64,000 nt of DNA from Thiotrichales bacterium (GCA_026709935.1 JAPOSC010000054.1:1-64000); one strand, 5' to 3'. Positions 50,066 through 59,894 are shown, counted from the first letter of the stretch. Numbers and translations: made by a program. Notes: generated from the sequence alone by a model not told the origin.

Positions 50066-52105
50066 GTGAATACACCCTACCCTGCCCTGTTCGAACCCCT
50101 CGCCATCGGTCACCTCCGGTTGAAGAACCGGATCATGAGCACATCCCACGCCCCCGCCTACGCCGAGGACGGGGCGCCGAAGGAGCGCTACCGGCTCTAC
50201 CACGAGGAGAAGGCGAAGGGGGGGCTGGCGCTCTCGATGTTCGGGGGCTCCTCGACGGTGTCGGTCGACTCGCCGCCGCCGTTCGGGCAGATCGATCTCG
50301 GCGACGACCGCGTCATCCCCTGGCTCCGGGCGCTGGCCGAAGGCGTCCACCGCCACGGCTGCGCGACGATGATCCAGATCACCCACATGGGGCGCCGCAC
50401 CGGCTGGAGCTCGCACGGGTGGCTGCCGACCATCGCACCCTCGGCGGTGCGTGAGCCCGCCCACCGTTCGTTCCCGAAGGCCATGGACCGCGACGACATC
50501 GACCGGGTCATCGGCGATTTCGCGGCCGCGGCAGGCCGGGCGCAGCGCGGGGGGCTCGACGGCTGCGAGCTCTCGGTGCTCGGACACCTCGGCGGGCAGT
50601 TCTGGTCGCCGGCGGTGAACCGGCGCACCGACGGCTACGGGGGCAGCCCCGCCAACCGCGCCCGGTTCACCCTGGAGACTCTGGAGGCGATGCGCGAGCG
50701 GGCACCGGACCGCTTCCTCATCGGCATGCGCTTCACCATGGACGAGCTTCTGGAGGGCGGGCTGCACGAGGACGACGCCATGGAGATCGTGCGCCTGCAC
50801 GTCGAGGCCGGGCTCGTCGACTTCCTGAACGTCACCGTGGGCACCTCGTTCGACCACGCGGGCCTGAGCTTCACGGTGCCCAACATGTCCCACCCCATCG
50901 CGCCGCACCTCGACCGGGTGAAGCGCATCCGCGACGCGTTCGGCGTTCCGGTGTTCCATGCCAACCGGGTGGCGGACCTGGCATCGGCGAACCGCGCGGT
51001 GAAGGAAGGGTGCGTGGATATGATCGGCATGACCCGCGCCCACATCGCGGACCCGCACCTGGTCGCGAAGCTCGCGCGGGGCGAGGAGCATCGCGTGCGC
51101 ACCTGCGTCGGCGCAGGCTACTGCATCGACCGCATCTACGTCGGCGCGGACGCGCTGTGCCTGCAAAACCCGGCCACCGGGCGCGAGCGGACCATGCCGC
51201 ACGTCATCGGGCCGAGCCCGGGGCCGCGGCGCAAGGTGGTGGTGGTCGGGGCCGGACCGGCCGGGCTCGAGGCGGCGCGGGTGTGCGCATCGCGTGGCCA
51301 TGACGTGGTGCTCTTCGAGGCCGCGGACGCGCCGGGCGGGCAGGTTCGGCTGGCGGCGCGGGCGACATGGCGGCGAGACCTCATCGGCATCGTGCAGTGG
51401 CTGGCCCGCGAAGGGGAGGAACTCGGCATCGATCTGCGCCTCGGCGCCTGGGCGGAAGTCACCGACGTGCTCGGCGAGGCCCCCGACATCGTGATCGTCG
51501 CCACCGGCGGCCTGCCGGACACGGAGTGCCTGGAGGAGGGAGCGGAACACGTGACGAGCCTGTGGGACGTGCTCGGCGGGCAGACGCCGCCGGGCTCGAA
51601 CGTCCTCCTGTTCGACGACCACGGCGACCACCAGGGACCATCCGGCGCGGAGTTCCTCGCCGGGCGGGGCGCGAAGGTGGAGCTCGCCACCCCCGACCGT
51701 TCCGTCGCCTTCGAACTCGGGGCCACGAACTTCTCCGTGCACCTGAAGCATCTGTACCGCGCCGGGGTGGTGCTGACCCCCGACGTGCGGCTCGCGTCGG
51801 TACGACCGAAGGGCAATGCCCTTGAAGCGACTCTGCGCAACGTCTACAGCGGCGAGACGAGCCGGCGCACGGTCGACCAGGTGGTGGTCGAGCACGGCAC
51901 GGTGCCCGCCACCGAGCTGTTCGACGCCCTGAGGGCGCAGTCCGGCAACCGGGGCCGCACCGATGCGGACGCGCTGGCGCGCGGGGCGCCGCAGCCGCTC
52001 GGCCCGCCGGGCTCGTTCTCGCTCTTCCGGGTGGGCGACGCGGTGGCGTCGCGCAACATCCACGCCGCCCTCTTCGACGCACTGCGCATCTGCAAGGACC
52101 TCTGA
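50066..52105 (+). CDS. OYE-type NADH:flavin oxidoreductase, DgcA/StcD-like N-demethylase homologue
   Basis: 679 residues: an FMN-binding TIM barrel (1-370; LFEPLAIGHLRLKNRIM, QITHMGRRTGW, DGCELSVLGHLGGQFWSP), a Cys cluster (TCVGAGYCIDRIY then ALCLQNP, about 345-365) for an iron-sulfur centre, and an FAD/NAD half (VVVVGAGPAGLEAARVCASRG). The CVGAxYCIDRIY...ALC arrangement is typical of dimethylglycine and N-methylproline demethylases rather than dienoyl-CoA reductases. GTG at 50066 has GGAG upstream and opens the family sequence. It fits the methylated-amine theme with the DMGDH gene at 3.6-6 kb. Confidence 0.85.
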   Translation: MNTPYPALFEPLAIGHLRLKNRIMSTSHAPAYAEDGAPKERYRLYHEEKAKGGLALSMFGGSSTVSVDSPPPFGQIDLGDDRVIPWLRALAEGVHRHGCATMIQITHMGRRTGWSSHGWLPTIAPSAVREPAHRSFPKAMDRDDIDRVIGDFAAAAGRAQRGGLDGCELSVLGHLGGQFWSPAVNRRTDGYGGSPANRARFTLETLEAMRERAPDRFLIGMRFTMDELLEGGLHEDDAMEIVRLHVEAGLVDFLNVTVGTSFDHAGLSFTVPNMSHPIAPHLDRVKRIRDAFGVPVFHANRVADLASANRAVKEGCVDMIGMTRAHIADPHLVAKLARGEEHRVRTCVGAGYCIDRIYVGADALCLQNPATGRERTMPHVIGPSPGPRRKVVVVGAGPAGLEAARVCASRGHDVVLFEAADAPGGQVRLAARATWRRDLIGIVQWLAREGEELGIDLRLGAWAEVTDVLGEAPDIVIVATGGLPDTECLEEGAEHVTSLWDVLGGQTPPGSNVLLFDDHGDHQGPSGAEFLAGRGAKVELATPDRSVAFELGATNFSVHLKHLYRAGVVLTPDVRLASVRPKGNALEATLRNVYSGETSRRTVDQVVVEHGTVPATELFDALRAQSGNRGRTDADALARGAPQPLGPPGSFSLFRVGDAVASRNIHAALFDALRICKDL

Positions 52106-52210
52106 ACGTCGACCTCCGAACCCGGAAATTCCTGCCCCCCTGCACTATTGGGGACGGACTGCGGTATGGTCGAGAATCTCGACACCTGCAATCAGGGAGC
52201 ACCGTTCCCC

Positions 52211-52612
52211 ATGGCCAAGACCTTGATGGACCTCGTGAGTGCGGCACGAGGACGAGTGACCGAAATCGATCCCGCGGCGCTCGAGGCCGAAATCTCCGCC
52301 GCCGGCGACCTGCTGCTCGTCGATGTCCGCGAGCCCGACGAATACCGGCTCGGACACCTGCCGGGCGCGGTGCCGATCCCGCGCGGCATCATCGAGCCGG
52401 CCGCGGACCTCCGGTTTCCGAAGCGCCACCCCGAACTGTCGCAGGCGCGTCAGCGCCGGGTGGTGCTCTACTGCGCCACCGGCGGCCGGTCCGCCCTCGC
52501 CTGCGACGTCCTTCAGGAGATGGGGTTCGAGAACGTGGCGAGCCTCGCCGGCGGGTACGACGCCTGGGAAACAGCGACGCTCGAGGTCGTGGCCGAGGAG
52601 ACGACCCGATGA
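52211..52612 (+). CDS. Rhodanese-like sulfurtransferase domain protein
   Basis: 133 residues, one rhodanese domain: LLLVDVREPDEYRLGHLPGA, then the active-site loop YCATGGRSA with C88, and GFENVASLAGGYDAW. Such proteins carry persulfide sulfur on the Cys. The ATG at 52211 has GGGAG about 12 bases upstream. Its stop overlaps the start of the hydantoinase B gene (ATGA, 52609-52612), a tight coupling that is not explained by known pathways. Confidence 0.88.
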   Translation: MAKTLMDLVSAARGRVTEIDPAALEAEISAAGDLLLVDVREPDEYRLGHLPGAVPIPRGIIEPAADLRFPKRHPELSQARQRRVVLYCATGGRSALACDVLQEMGFENVASLAGGYDAWETATLEVVAEETTR

Positions 52613-54279
52613 GCACCGACGCGCTGAAGACCATCCGCATGCAGATCATGTGGAACCGCCTGATCGCGGTGGTGGAGGAGCAGGCGCAGGCGCTGCTGCG
52701 CACCGCGTTCTCGCCCATCGTGCGCGAGGCGGGGGACCTCTCCGCCGGCGTGTTCGACCCCCGCGGGCGGATGCTCGCGCAGGCCGTGACCGGCACTCCG
52801 GGCCATGTGAACTCCATGGCGGAATCGGTCAACCACTTCCTGCGCCACTTCCCCGCCGACACCATGAACGAGGGCGACATCTACATCACCAACGACCCGT
52901 GGATGGGCACCGGACACCTCAACGACTTCGTGCTGACCACCCCGTGCTTCCACCGCGGCCGGCTCGTGGGGCTGCTCTCGTGCACGTCGCACCTCACCGA
53001 CATCGGCGGCATCGGCTTCGGGCCGGATGCGACCGACGTGCACATGGAAGGCATCTACATCCCCATGCTCAAGCTCGCCGACCGCGGCGTGTTCAACGAG
53101 ACCCTGATGGCGATGGTGCGGGCCAACACGCGCCAGCCGGTCGAGTCCGAGGGCGACGTGTACTCGCTGGCGGCGTGCAACGACGTGGGCTGCGAGCGCC
53201 TGGGGGAGATGATGACGGAGTTCGACCTCGACGATCTGGACGAGTTGGGCGAGTACATCTGCGAGAGCTCACGCCGCGCGGTGCTCGACGAGATCGCGAA
53301 GCTGCCGAAGGGCGAGTACCGGAGCTCGATGCGGATCGACGGCTACGAGCGCCCGCTCGACCTGGTCGCGAAGCTCCGCATCGCGGACGACGGGATCACC
53401 GTCGACTACGACGGCACATCCCCGAAGTCGAACCACGGGGTCAACGTGCCGCTGGCGTACACCTTGGCCTATACCTGTTTCGGGCTCTCGTGCATCGTCT
53501 CCGCCGGGGTGCCGAACAACTGGGGCTCGCTCGCGCCGTTCCGGGTGACCGCACCGGAGGGCTGCGTGCTCAACGCGCCCTACCCCGCTGCGGTGTGCTC
53601 GCGCCATGTCATCGGCCAGATGCTGCCGGACGTGGTCTTCGGCGCCCTGACCCAGGCGGTGCCCGAGCGGGTGCCGGCCGAGGGCGCGGCGTGCCTGTGG
53701 AACGTCACCATGCGCGGCGAGAGCGACCGCGCCGCCAACCAGACGAGCGGCGCTCTGTTCGCGGTGACCGCAGTATGCAACGGGGGCACCGGGGCACGGC
53801 CGTCGAAGGACGGGCTTTCCGCCACCGCATATCCGAGCGGGGTGCGGGGAACACCGGTGGAGATCAACGAGTCGGTCTCTCCCGTAGTGTTCTGGCGCAA
53901 GGAGCTCCGGCCGGATTCCGGCGGGCTCGGGCGGCACCGCGGCGGGCTCGGGCAGGTCATCGAGATCGAATCGGCCATCGGCCGGGACTTCGAGCTGCTG
54001 GCGGCGTTCGATCGCGTCGTCCATCCCCCGCGCGGGCGCCACGGCGGCCAGGACGGCGAGCGTGGCGATGTCCGGCTCGCCTCCGGCACGGTGCTGAACG
54101 GCAAGGGCACGCAGCGCATCCCGGCCGGGGAGCGGCTCATTCTGCACACCCCCGGCGGCGCGGGCTTCGGCGACCCGCACGAACGCGACCCGGCCGAGGT
54201 GGCGGCGGATATCGCGGCGGGGCGCCTCTCGCCGGAGAAGGCGAAAGCGGCGCACGGCTTCGAAGTCGCGGCGGGCTGA
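52609..54279 (+). CDS. hyuB: Hydantoinase B / N-methylhydantoinase B family protein
   Basis: 556 residues of the HyuB group: REAGDLSAGVFDPRGRMLAQ, TPGHVNSMAESVNHFL, GDIYITNDPWMGTGHLNDF, GGLGRHRGGLGQVIEIE and TPGGAGFGDPHERDP. HyuB normally works with HyuA in ATP-dependent opening of hydantoins, oxoprolines or in acetone/acetophenone carboxylases. No HyuA gene is next to it; the only close partner is the overlapping rhodanese gene. The hydantoin-type racemase and carbamoyl hydrolase 44 kb away could belong to the same route. Confidence 0.88.
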   Translation: MSTDALKTIRMQIMWNRLIAVVEEQAQALLRTAFSPIVREAGDLSAGVFDPRGRMLAQAVTGTPGHVNSMAESVNHFLRHFPADTMNEGDIYITNDPWMGTGHLNDFVLTTPCFHRGRLVGLLSCTSHLTDIGGIGFGPDATDVHMEGIYIPMLKLADRGVFNETLMAMVRANTRQPVESEGDVYSLAACNDVGCERLGEMMTEFDLDDLDELGEYICESSRRAVLDEIAKLPKGEYRSSMRIDGYERPLDLVAKLRIADDGITVDYDGTSPKSNHGVNVPLAYTLAYTCFGLSCIVSAGVPNNWGSLAPFRVTAPEGCVLNAPYPAAVCSRHVIGQMLPDVVFGALTQAVPERVPAEGAACLWNVTMRGESDRAANQTSGALFAVTAVCNGGTGARPSKDGLSATAYPSGVRGTPVEINESVSPVVFWRKELRPDSGGLGRHRGGLGQVIEIESAIGRDFELLAAFDRVVHPPRGRHGGQDGERGDVRLASGTVLNGKGTQRIPAGERLILHTPGGAGFGDPHERDPAEVAADIAAGRLSPEKAKAAHGFEVAAG

Positions 54280-54359
54280 ACCGGGAATCCCCCTCCGCAT
54301 GAAGCATCCTCTTCGCAGCGATCCGAACGGATGCTTCGAACCGCGTTGGTGACAAGACC

Positions 54360-54917
54360 ATGCCGTTGCTGAACGCGCTGCTCAAGCCTCTGTCGCACTT
54401 CAACGGCGCCGTCGAGCGGGTCGGCAAGTACGCCGGCCTCACCCTCATCGGGGCCATGACCCTGGTCATCCTGTACCAGGTCTTCATGCGCTACGTGCTG
54501 AACAATCCGCCTACGTGGAGCGAGGAAATGTCCCGCTTCATGATGGTGTGGATGACGTTCCTGGTCGCGCCCATCGCCTACCGACGCGGGATGAACGTCG
54601 CCATCGAGACGCTCTCGCGCTTTCTCGCGGGCCGGCTTCAGGCGGCGCTCCAGCTCGGACTGAACGTGCTCATCCTCTACTTCATGATCGAGTACGCGCA
54701 GGAAGGAGTCGGGCTCGCCGAGCGCGGCCTGAAGTCGAAGGCGTTCACCATCGACGTGCAGCTCTTCTGGTTCTACCTGATCGTGCCGGCGGGGTTCTGT
54801 CTGCTGGCGGCGGTCAGCGTCGAGCACATCCTGCGCGCGGTCAAGGGCCTGATCGACCCGGCCTCGGTACCCGCACTGAAGCCGCTGGCCGGGCTCGACA
54901 CCGGCAACGTCTCGTAG
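54360..54917 (+). CDS. TRAP transporter small membrane subunit (DctQ type)
   Basis: 185 residues with four membrane spans. TLIGAMTLVILYQVFMRYVLNNPPTWSEEMSRFMMVWMTFL is the family's conserved N-terminal half. It supports the large subunit and partners the binding protein in Na+-driven uptake of organic acids or related anions. The next gene starts 10 bp after the stop. Confidence 0.9.
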   Translation: MPLLNALLKPLSHFNGAVERVGKYAGLTLIGAMTLVILYQVFMRYVLNNPPTWSEEMSRFMMVWMTFLVAPIAYRRGMNVAIETLSRFLAGRLQAALQLGLNVLILYFMIEYAQEGVGLAERGLKSKAFTIDVQLFWFYLIVPAGFCLLAAVSVEHILRAVKGLIDPASVPALKPLAGLDTGNVS

Positions 54918-54927
54918 GCGCAGCCCG

Positions 54928-56214
54928 GTGTCCCTCGCCTTTTTCTGGATCTTCCTGCTGCTGATGCTGTGCGGCCTGCCGGTCATGTTCGCGCTTCTGA
55001 TCGCACCGTCGATCAGTCTCTTGATCGACGACCAGACCCGGTTCTTCACCCTGCTGCTCGGCCGCATGTACAAGGGGATCGACAACTTCCCGCTGATGGC
55101 CATCCCGTTTTTCATCCTCGCCGGCGAGATGATGAACGCGGGCCGGATCACGCTGAACCTGGTGCGGCTGAGCCAGGCGCTGATCGGGCACCTGCGGGGC
55201 GGGCTCGCCCAGGTCAACATCCTCTCCAGCATGCTGTTCGCGGGGCTGAGCGGGTCGGCGGTGGCCGACACCTCGGCGCTCGGCTCGATGCTGATCCCCG
55301 CGATGGAGAAGAATGGATACAGCCGACGCTTCGCCGCCGCGGTAACCGCCGCGTCGTCGGTGATCGGCCCCATCATCCCGCCGAGCGGCATCATGATCAT
55401 CTACGCGTTCATCATGAACGTCTCGGTGGCCGGGCTGTTCGCGGCCGGCATCGTGCCCGGGCTGATGATCGGCTTCGGGCTGATGCTCCTCACGTCGTAC
55501 CTCGCGAAGGTGCGCAACTACCCCATCGCGAGCCGGCGGGCGACCTGGGGCGAACGCGGGGTGGCGTTCCGCCGGGCATTCCTCCCGCTGCTGACGCCGG
55601 TCATCCTGCTCGGCGGCATCCTGAGCGGCGTGTTCACCCCCACCGAGGCGGCGGCGGTCGCGGCCGGTTACGCCGCGGTGCTGGCGCTGCTGGTGCTCCG
55701 GACCCTGACGTGGCGGGACCTGCCTTCGGTGCTGTTCCGGGCCGCGCTCTCCTCCGGGGTCATCCTGCTGCTGGTCGGCATGGCGGTCGCATTCGCGGCG
55801 CTCATGACCTTGAGCCAGGCGCCGGTGCGACTCACCGACTTCGTGCTCGGCATCAGCGAGAACCCGCTGCTTCTGCTGTTCCTGGTCAACATCCTCCTCT
55901 TCATCGTCGGGATGTTCCTCGACGCCGGCCCCGCGATCCTGATCCTGGGCCCGGTGCTCGGACCCACGTTCGTGGGGCTCGGCATCGACCCGCTGCACTT
56001 CGCCATCATCATGTGCGTGAACGTGACGGTGGGCCTCGCGACCCCGCCCATGGGCCTGGTGCTGTTCGTGGCCGCGAGCCTCTCGGGCGAGCGGGTGGAG
56101 CGGATCGCACTGGAGATGCTGCCGTTCCTCGCCATCGAGGCCGCCGTCATCTTCCTGATCACGTTCGTGCCCGAGATCTCGATGACCGTTCCGCGCCTGC
56201 TGGGCTTCGCGTAG
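54928..56214 (+). CDS. TRAP transporter large membrane subunit (DctM type)
   Basis: 428 residues with about twelve spans: LLLMLCGLPVMFALLIAPSI, NFPLMAIPFFILAGEMMNAG, SGSAVADTSALGSMLIPAM and PPSGIMIIYAFIMNVSVAGLF are family hallmarks. It is the transporting subunit. Start is GTG at 54928. A 301-bp gap with a hairpin separates it from the binding-protein gene. Confidence 0.92.
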   Translation: MSLAFFWIFLLLMLCGLPVMFALLIAPSISLLIDDQTRFFTLLLGRMYKGIDNFPLMAIPFFILAGEMMNAGRITLNLVRLSQALIGHLRGGLAQVNILSSMLFAGLSGSAVADTSALGSMLIPAMEKNGYSRRFAAAVTAASSVIGPIIPPSGIMIIYAFIMNVSVAGLFAAGIVPGLMIGFGLMLLTSYLAKVRNYPIASRRATWGERGVAFRRAFLPLLTPVILLGGILSGVFTPTEAAAVAAGYAAVLALLVLRTLTWRDLPSVLFRAALSSGVILLLVGMAVAFAALMTLSQAPVRLTDFVLGISENPLLLLFLVNILLFIVGMFLDAGPAILILGPVLGPTFVGLGIDPLHFAIIMCVNVTVGLATPPMGLVLFVAASLSGERVERIALEMLPFLAIEAAVIFLITFVPEISMTVPRLLGFA

Positions 56215-56515
56215 CCACGCCTGCGGACCACGCGAGCGCCAAGGTGGGCCGCGCCGGGGTGCGGGGCGCGGCCGCTCCGGTCAGGCCCCGGAGCTGGCGC
56301 CGCGGCGGAAGCGCCCCGACCGACTGCCGAAAGTCGGGCGGACGTTCCATTCGTGACGCGCCCGGGACGGGGGGACAAGACCTCTCGCGCATCGGGCGTA
56401 CACCCTGCTCTGGCTGGTCGCGCCGGCTTGTGACGGGCTGCGGACAACGGGCACTATCGGCTTCCGGAAAGCCGATGGACGGCTTCTCCGACCCATTGAA
56501 GAGGAGGATCGACAA
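56215..56515. other. Intergenic region (301 bp) inside the TRAP operon
   Basis: No gene is recognised. It holds GC-rich runs and, close to the downstream gene, the hairpin at 56456-56476. The long spacer may carry a separate promoter for the binding-protein gene. Confidence 0.45.
56456..56476 (+). promoter_or_regulatory. Intercistronic hairpin before the TRAP binding-protein gene
   Basis: ATCGGCTT and AAGCCGAT form a perfect 8-bp stem with loop CCGGA, ending 39 bp before the start codon. There is no T-run. It may protect the downstream transcript end, giving more binding protein than permease. Confidence 0.55.
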
Positions 56516-57586
56516 ATGCGTTTCAGACAGATCGGCAGGACTCTGACGAGCACCATGCTCGCGCTCGCCATGGGAGCCGGCCTGGCCGGATTCTCCAGTG
56601 CGGCCGGCGCGGCGGACAAGACGATCAAGATCGCCTTCCTCGGCTCCCAGGCGGACGAGGACTACGACGGCTCGCTCGTGTTCAAGGACTACGTCGAATC
56701 GCGCACCAACGGCGAGGTCACCGTCGAGATCTACTTCGGGGGCCAGTTCTGCGGCAGCTTCCAGGAGTGCATCGACCAGATCATGTCGGGCGTGCTGGAG
56801 GTGACCATCTCCACCATCGGCGGCTTCGGCAACATCTTCCCGCCCGGACAGGCGCTCGACCTCCCCTACATGTTCCGCGACGACCGGGTGGCGGAGTGCG
56901 TGTTCGACGGCCCGTTCGTGGGCGAGCTGCGCGCTGCGGTGCTGGATTCGGTGGGACCGATGCGGCTGATGACGGTGTCGAATACCGGCGGCTGGCGGAA
57001 CTTCGCCACCGTCAATACCCAGATCCGGACGCCGGCGGACGTGAAGGGGCAGAAGATCCGTACCATCCCGGCCGACATCCAAATCGAGATGGTGAAGATG
57101 CTGGGCGGCGCCCCGACCCCGGTGTCGTGGCCGGAGGTCTACACCTCGCTTGCGACCGGCGTGGTCGAAGGCACGAAGAACGGCATCACCGACATCACGA
57201 ATATGAAGTTCCAGGAGCACCTGCGCTACATGACCCTCGACGGGCATGCCTACATGGCGGCGCTATGGTGGATGAACGACGACTTCTTCACCGGCCTCAC
57301 CCCCGAGCAGCGCAAGATCGTCCACGATGGCTTCCAGCACCTGAAAACGGTGACGCGGGCGCTGCCCATGCGCCGAGCCATCGACGCCTACGAGGAGTTC
57401 AAGGCCGCCGACGGCGAGATCTACGTGCCGACGCCGGAGGAGAAGAAGATGTTCCAGGACGCCACGGCGGGCATGAAGAACTGGTTCGTCGGCAAGTACG
57501 GCGACGAGTGGCTGATGAAGCTCGAAGCCGCGGTAGGCGACTGCGAGGCGAAGATCGACGCCGAGCACGCGGAGTTTGCGGGATAA
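56516..57586 (+). CDS. TRAP transporter substrate-binding protein (DctP type)
   Basis: 356 residues. Signal peptide (about 1-33, ending SSAAGAADK), then KTIKIAFLGSQADEDYDGSL and the ligand region TRTPADVKG-like IRTPADVKGQKIRT with VSWPEVYTSLATGVVEGTKNG. The conserved Arg that binds the carboxylate of the ligand lies in KIRTIPADIQ. GGAGGATCGACAA provides a good ribosome site. It is placed last in the operon, followed by a clear terminator. Confidence 0.92.
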   Translation: MRFRQIGRTLTSTMLALAMGAGLAGFSSAAGAADKTIKIAFLGSQADEDYDGSLVFKDYVESRTNGEVTVEIYFGGQFCGSFQECIDQIMSGVLEVTISTIGGFGNIFPPGQALDLPYMFRDDRVAECVFDGPFVGELRAAVLDSVGPMRLMTVSNTGGWRNFATVNTQIRTPADVKGQKIRTIPADIQIEMVKMLGGAPTPVSWPEVYTSLATGVVEGTKNGITDITNMKFQEHLRYMTLDGHAYMAALWWMNDDFFTGLTPEQRKIVHDGFQHLKTVTRALPMRRAIDAYEEFKAADGEIYVPTPEEKKMFQDATAGMKNWFVGKYGDEWLMKLEAAVGDCEAKIDAEHAEFAG

Positions 57587-57615
57587 GGCCGAAGAGTCGG
57601 CCCGACCCGATCACG

Positions 57616-57648
57616 GGAGCCCCGTCGGCGACGGCGGGGCTCCTTTTT
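57616..57648 (+). terminator. Rho-independent terminator of the TRAP operon
   Basis: GGAGCCCCG (57616-57624) and CGGGGCTCC (57635-57643) make a perfect 9-bp GC-rich stem with a 10-nt loop, followed directly by five T. It starts 29 bp after the binding-protein stop. Confidence 0.93.
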
Positions 57649-57935
57649 CGGAAAGCCGGCCATCAAACACCCCGACTGGGGAGTGAAGGATCTGAAGGCG
57701 ACTCCCCGCCAATCGCACGGAGCGGCGGGGGCGGGACAGCCCGCGAGCTTCCCGAGCCGTGAATTCAGGCTCGATCGATTATGAACAGACAGGCGTTATC
57801 TTGTGGAGATGTTTAATACCGCACTTCCCTTGGGGCAAGATACTGACGACACTAAAATTACCAACGCGTCATCACTGAGTCGTTCGGTTCTTCTTGCGAC
57901 GTTCGCCGGGCCGGAGCGCCCTCCGGTACATCCGC
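57649..57935. other. Intergenic region after the terminator
   Basis: 287 bp. The stretch 57775-57870 is noticeably lower in GC than its surroundings. A plus-strand frame from the ATG at 57808 has GGAG directly before it but codes for nothing recognisable; it may be a fragment of transferred DNA. Confidence 0.4.
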
Positions 57936-59540
57936 TCACCCCTGCGCCAGCATCAGCTCCGACGCCTTCTCGCCGATCATGATGCAGGCGGCGTTGGTGT
58001 TGCCGGAGACCAGGGTGGGCATGATGGACCCGTCGGCGATCCGCAATCCCTCGATGCCGTGGACCCGGAGCCGGTCGTCCACCACCGCCATCGGGTCGCC
58101 GCCCATCCTGCACGTCCCGACCGGGTGGAACGTGGTCTCCGCCGTCGCCCGGATCCACTCGACGATCGCATCGTCGGACGCGACGTCCGGGCCGGGCTTC
58201 ATCTCGGCGTCGCGGAACGCGTCCATGGCCCGCGTCGCCATGATGCGCCGCACCCAGCGCACCCCATCGATGAGGATGCGCCGGTCGAGAGGGTCGGAGA
58301 GGAAGTTGAAACGGATGGCGGGCGCCTCGCGCGGGTCGGGCGAGCGGATGTGGATGGAGCCGCGGCTCTCGGGCCGCATCGCGTAGATGACGCAGGTCAT
58401 GCCCGGCTCGGGCAGGAGCCGGCGGTCGGTCGGTCCGCGAATGGCGAAGGGCGCGAAGTGGATCTGGATGTCCGGCGCTTCGAGCCCCTCGCGGCTGCGC
58501 AGAAAACCGAGCACCGGGGCGGAGGGAAGACTCAGGAACCCACTCCGGGTCGCGGCATAGCGCACGGCCTGCCAGACGAGCCCCAGGCCGCGCGCCCGTT
58601 CGTTGTAGGTCACGCCGCGCGGCTGAAGGCGCCACACCATCCGCGGCGACATGTGGTCGATGAGGTGCTCGCCCACGCCCGGCAGCGCGTGCGCGACCTC
58701 GATGCCGTGCGCGCTCAGCACTTCGGGTCGGCCGATTCCGGAAAGCTCCAGAAGCTGGGGCGAGTTGATCGATCCCCCGCAGAGCACGACCTCGCGCGCC
58801 GCCCGCGCCTCTTCCTCGCGGCCGTTGCGCCGGTAGCGGACCCCCACGCAACGCTTGCCATCGAGGATGAGTCGGCTCACCAGCGCCCCGGTCAGCACTT
58901 CGAGGTTCGGCCGCCCGCGGGCGGGCCGCAGGTAGCAGTGCGCGGCGCTCATGCGCCGGCCGCGGCTGATGGTCGCCTGCGTCTTGCAGATCCCTTCCTG
59001 GCTCGCGCCGTTGTAGTCGGGGTTCGGCGGCAGTCCGAGCTCCGCGCCGGCCCGGAACAGGGCGTCGTAGAGCGAGCTCCGCTCCGGGACCTCGCTCACC
59101 CGCAACGGCCCGCCCTGCGCCCGCCACTCGTCCTCTCCCCGCTCGAAGTGCTCCATGCGCCGGAAGAGAGGCAGGACATCATCGTAGCCCCAGCCGCGGT
59201 TGCCGAACTGCGCCCAGGTGTCGTAGTCGAGCCGCTGGCCGCGCACGAAGACCAGCCCGTTGATGGCGCTCGACCCCCCGAGCAGCCGTCCCCGGGGGAC
59301 CGGAATCACACGTCCGCCGGAACCTTCGTCGGGCTCGGCGCGGAAGCGCCAGTTGGCGGCCGGATCGTCGATGAGCTTGGCGAAACTGATCGGAATCCCG
59401 CTCAGCCAGTGGCCGCGCGGCCCGGCCTCCAGCAGCAGCACTCGACGGCGTCCGTCCGCCGAGAGCCGGTTGGCAAGCACGCATCCCGCCGACCCCGCCC
59501 CGACCACGATGTAGTCGAACCCGCTGCGTTCATCCACCAT
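57936..59540 (-). CDS. GMC-family FAD-dependent oxidoreductase (choline/alcohol dehydrogenase type)
   Basis: 534 residues. FAD motif DYIVVGAGSAGCVLANRLS (GxGxxG, 14-19), the GMC signature GRLLGGSSAINGLVFVRG, and the active-site His in TFHPVGTCRMGG near 470 with NTNAACIMIGEKASEL at the end. Members oxidise primary alcohols, choline or sugar alcohols; the substrate is unknown. GGGAGAA precedes the ATG at 59538-59540. Divergent from the sugar kinase operon, with 354 bp between them, which may mean shared regulation. Confidence 0.9.
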   Translation of the reverse strand: MVDERSGFDYIVVGAGSAGCVLANRLSADGRRRVLLLEAGPRGHWLSGIPISFAKLIDDPAANWRFRAEPDEGSGGRVIPVPRGRLLGGSSAINGLVFVRGQRLDYDTWAQFGNRGWGYDDVLPLFRRMEHFERGEDEWRAQGGPLRVSEVPERSSLYDALFRAGAELGLPPNPDYNGASQEGICKTQATISRGRRMSAAHCYLRPARGRPNLEVLTGALVSRLILDGKRCVGVRYRRNGREEEARAAREVVLCGGSINSPQLLELSGIGRPEVLSAHGIEVAHALPGVGEHLIDHMSPRMVWRLQPRGVTYNERARGLGLVWQAVRYAATRSGFLSLPSAPVLGFLRSREGLEAPDIQIHFAPFAIRGPTDRRLLPEPGMTCVIYAMRPESRGSIHIRSPDPREAPAIRFNFLSDPLDRRILIDGVRWVRRIMATRAMDAFRDAEMKPGPDVASDDAIVEWIRATAETTFHPVGTCRMGGDPMAVVDDRLRVHGIEGLRIADGSIMPTLVSGNTNAACIMIGEKASELMLAQG

Positions 59541-59894
59541 CCGTTCTCCCGTGCCGATCCCGCCAGGTCCACCCCGGCGAGAATGCGCCCGCCGCCGGTC
59601 TTGGATACGCACAATGCTACCTTCAGGCGCACACAAGTGGGCATCTTCACTGGCGAGGGCGCAAGAAAGCGGACCGCGCTCTCGGCCGAAGCGCCGATGG
59701 GCGCGCGGGCGCGTGTCGGGGGAACGGTAAATTCCGCCGGCGTCTCAGGACACCACCGTCCGGCGCGATTCCGGGATGATTCCAAATCCCAGGGCGTCCA
59801 GCAGGGGCGATTTCGATTACAGGTTCCCGTTTACGGGAGTTCCTGACGGTGCTCTCGCCCGATGGGCACACCGGGCGGTGTCGGGAGAATGCTG
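59541..59894. other. Divergent intergenic region (354 bp)
   Basis: It contains the promoters of the GMC gene and of the kinase-isomerase-dehydrogenase operon. A small perfect palindrome lies at 59825-59838. No gene is seen. Confidence 0.5.
59825..59838. promoter_or_regulatory. Candidate operator palindrome before the kinase operon
   Basis: TCCCGT-TT-ACGGGA is a perfect 6+6 inverted repeat, widening to an imperfect AGG...CCT pair outside. It lies 57 bp before the kinase start and could bind a LacI- or GntR-type regulator. No regulator gene is adjacent. Confidence 0.4.
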
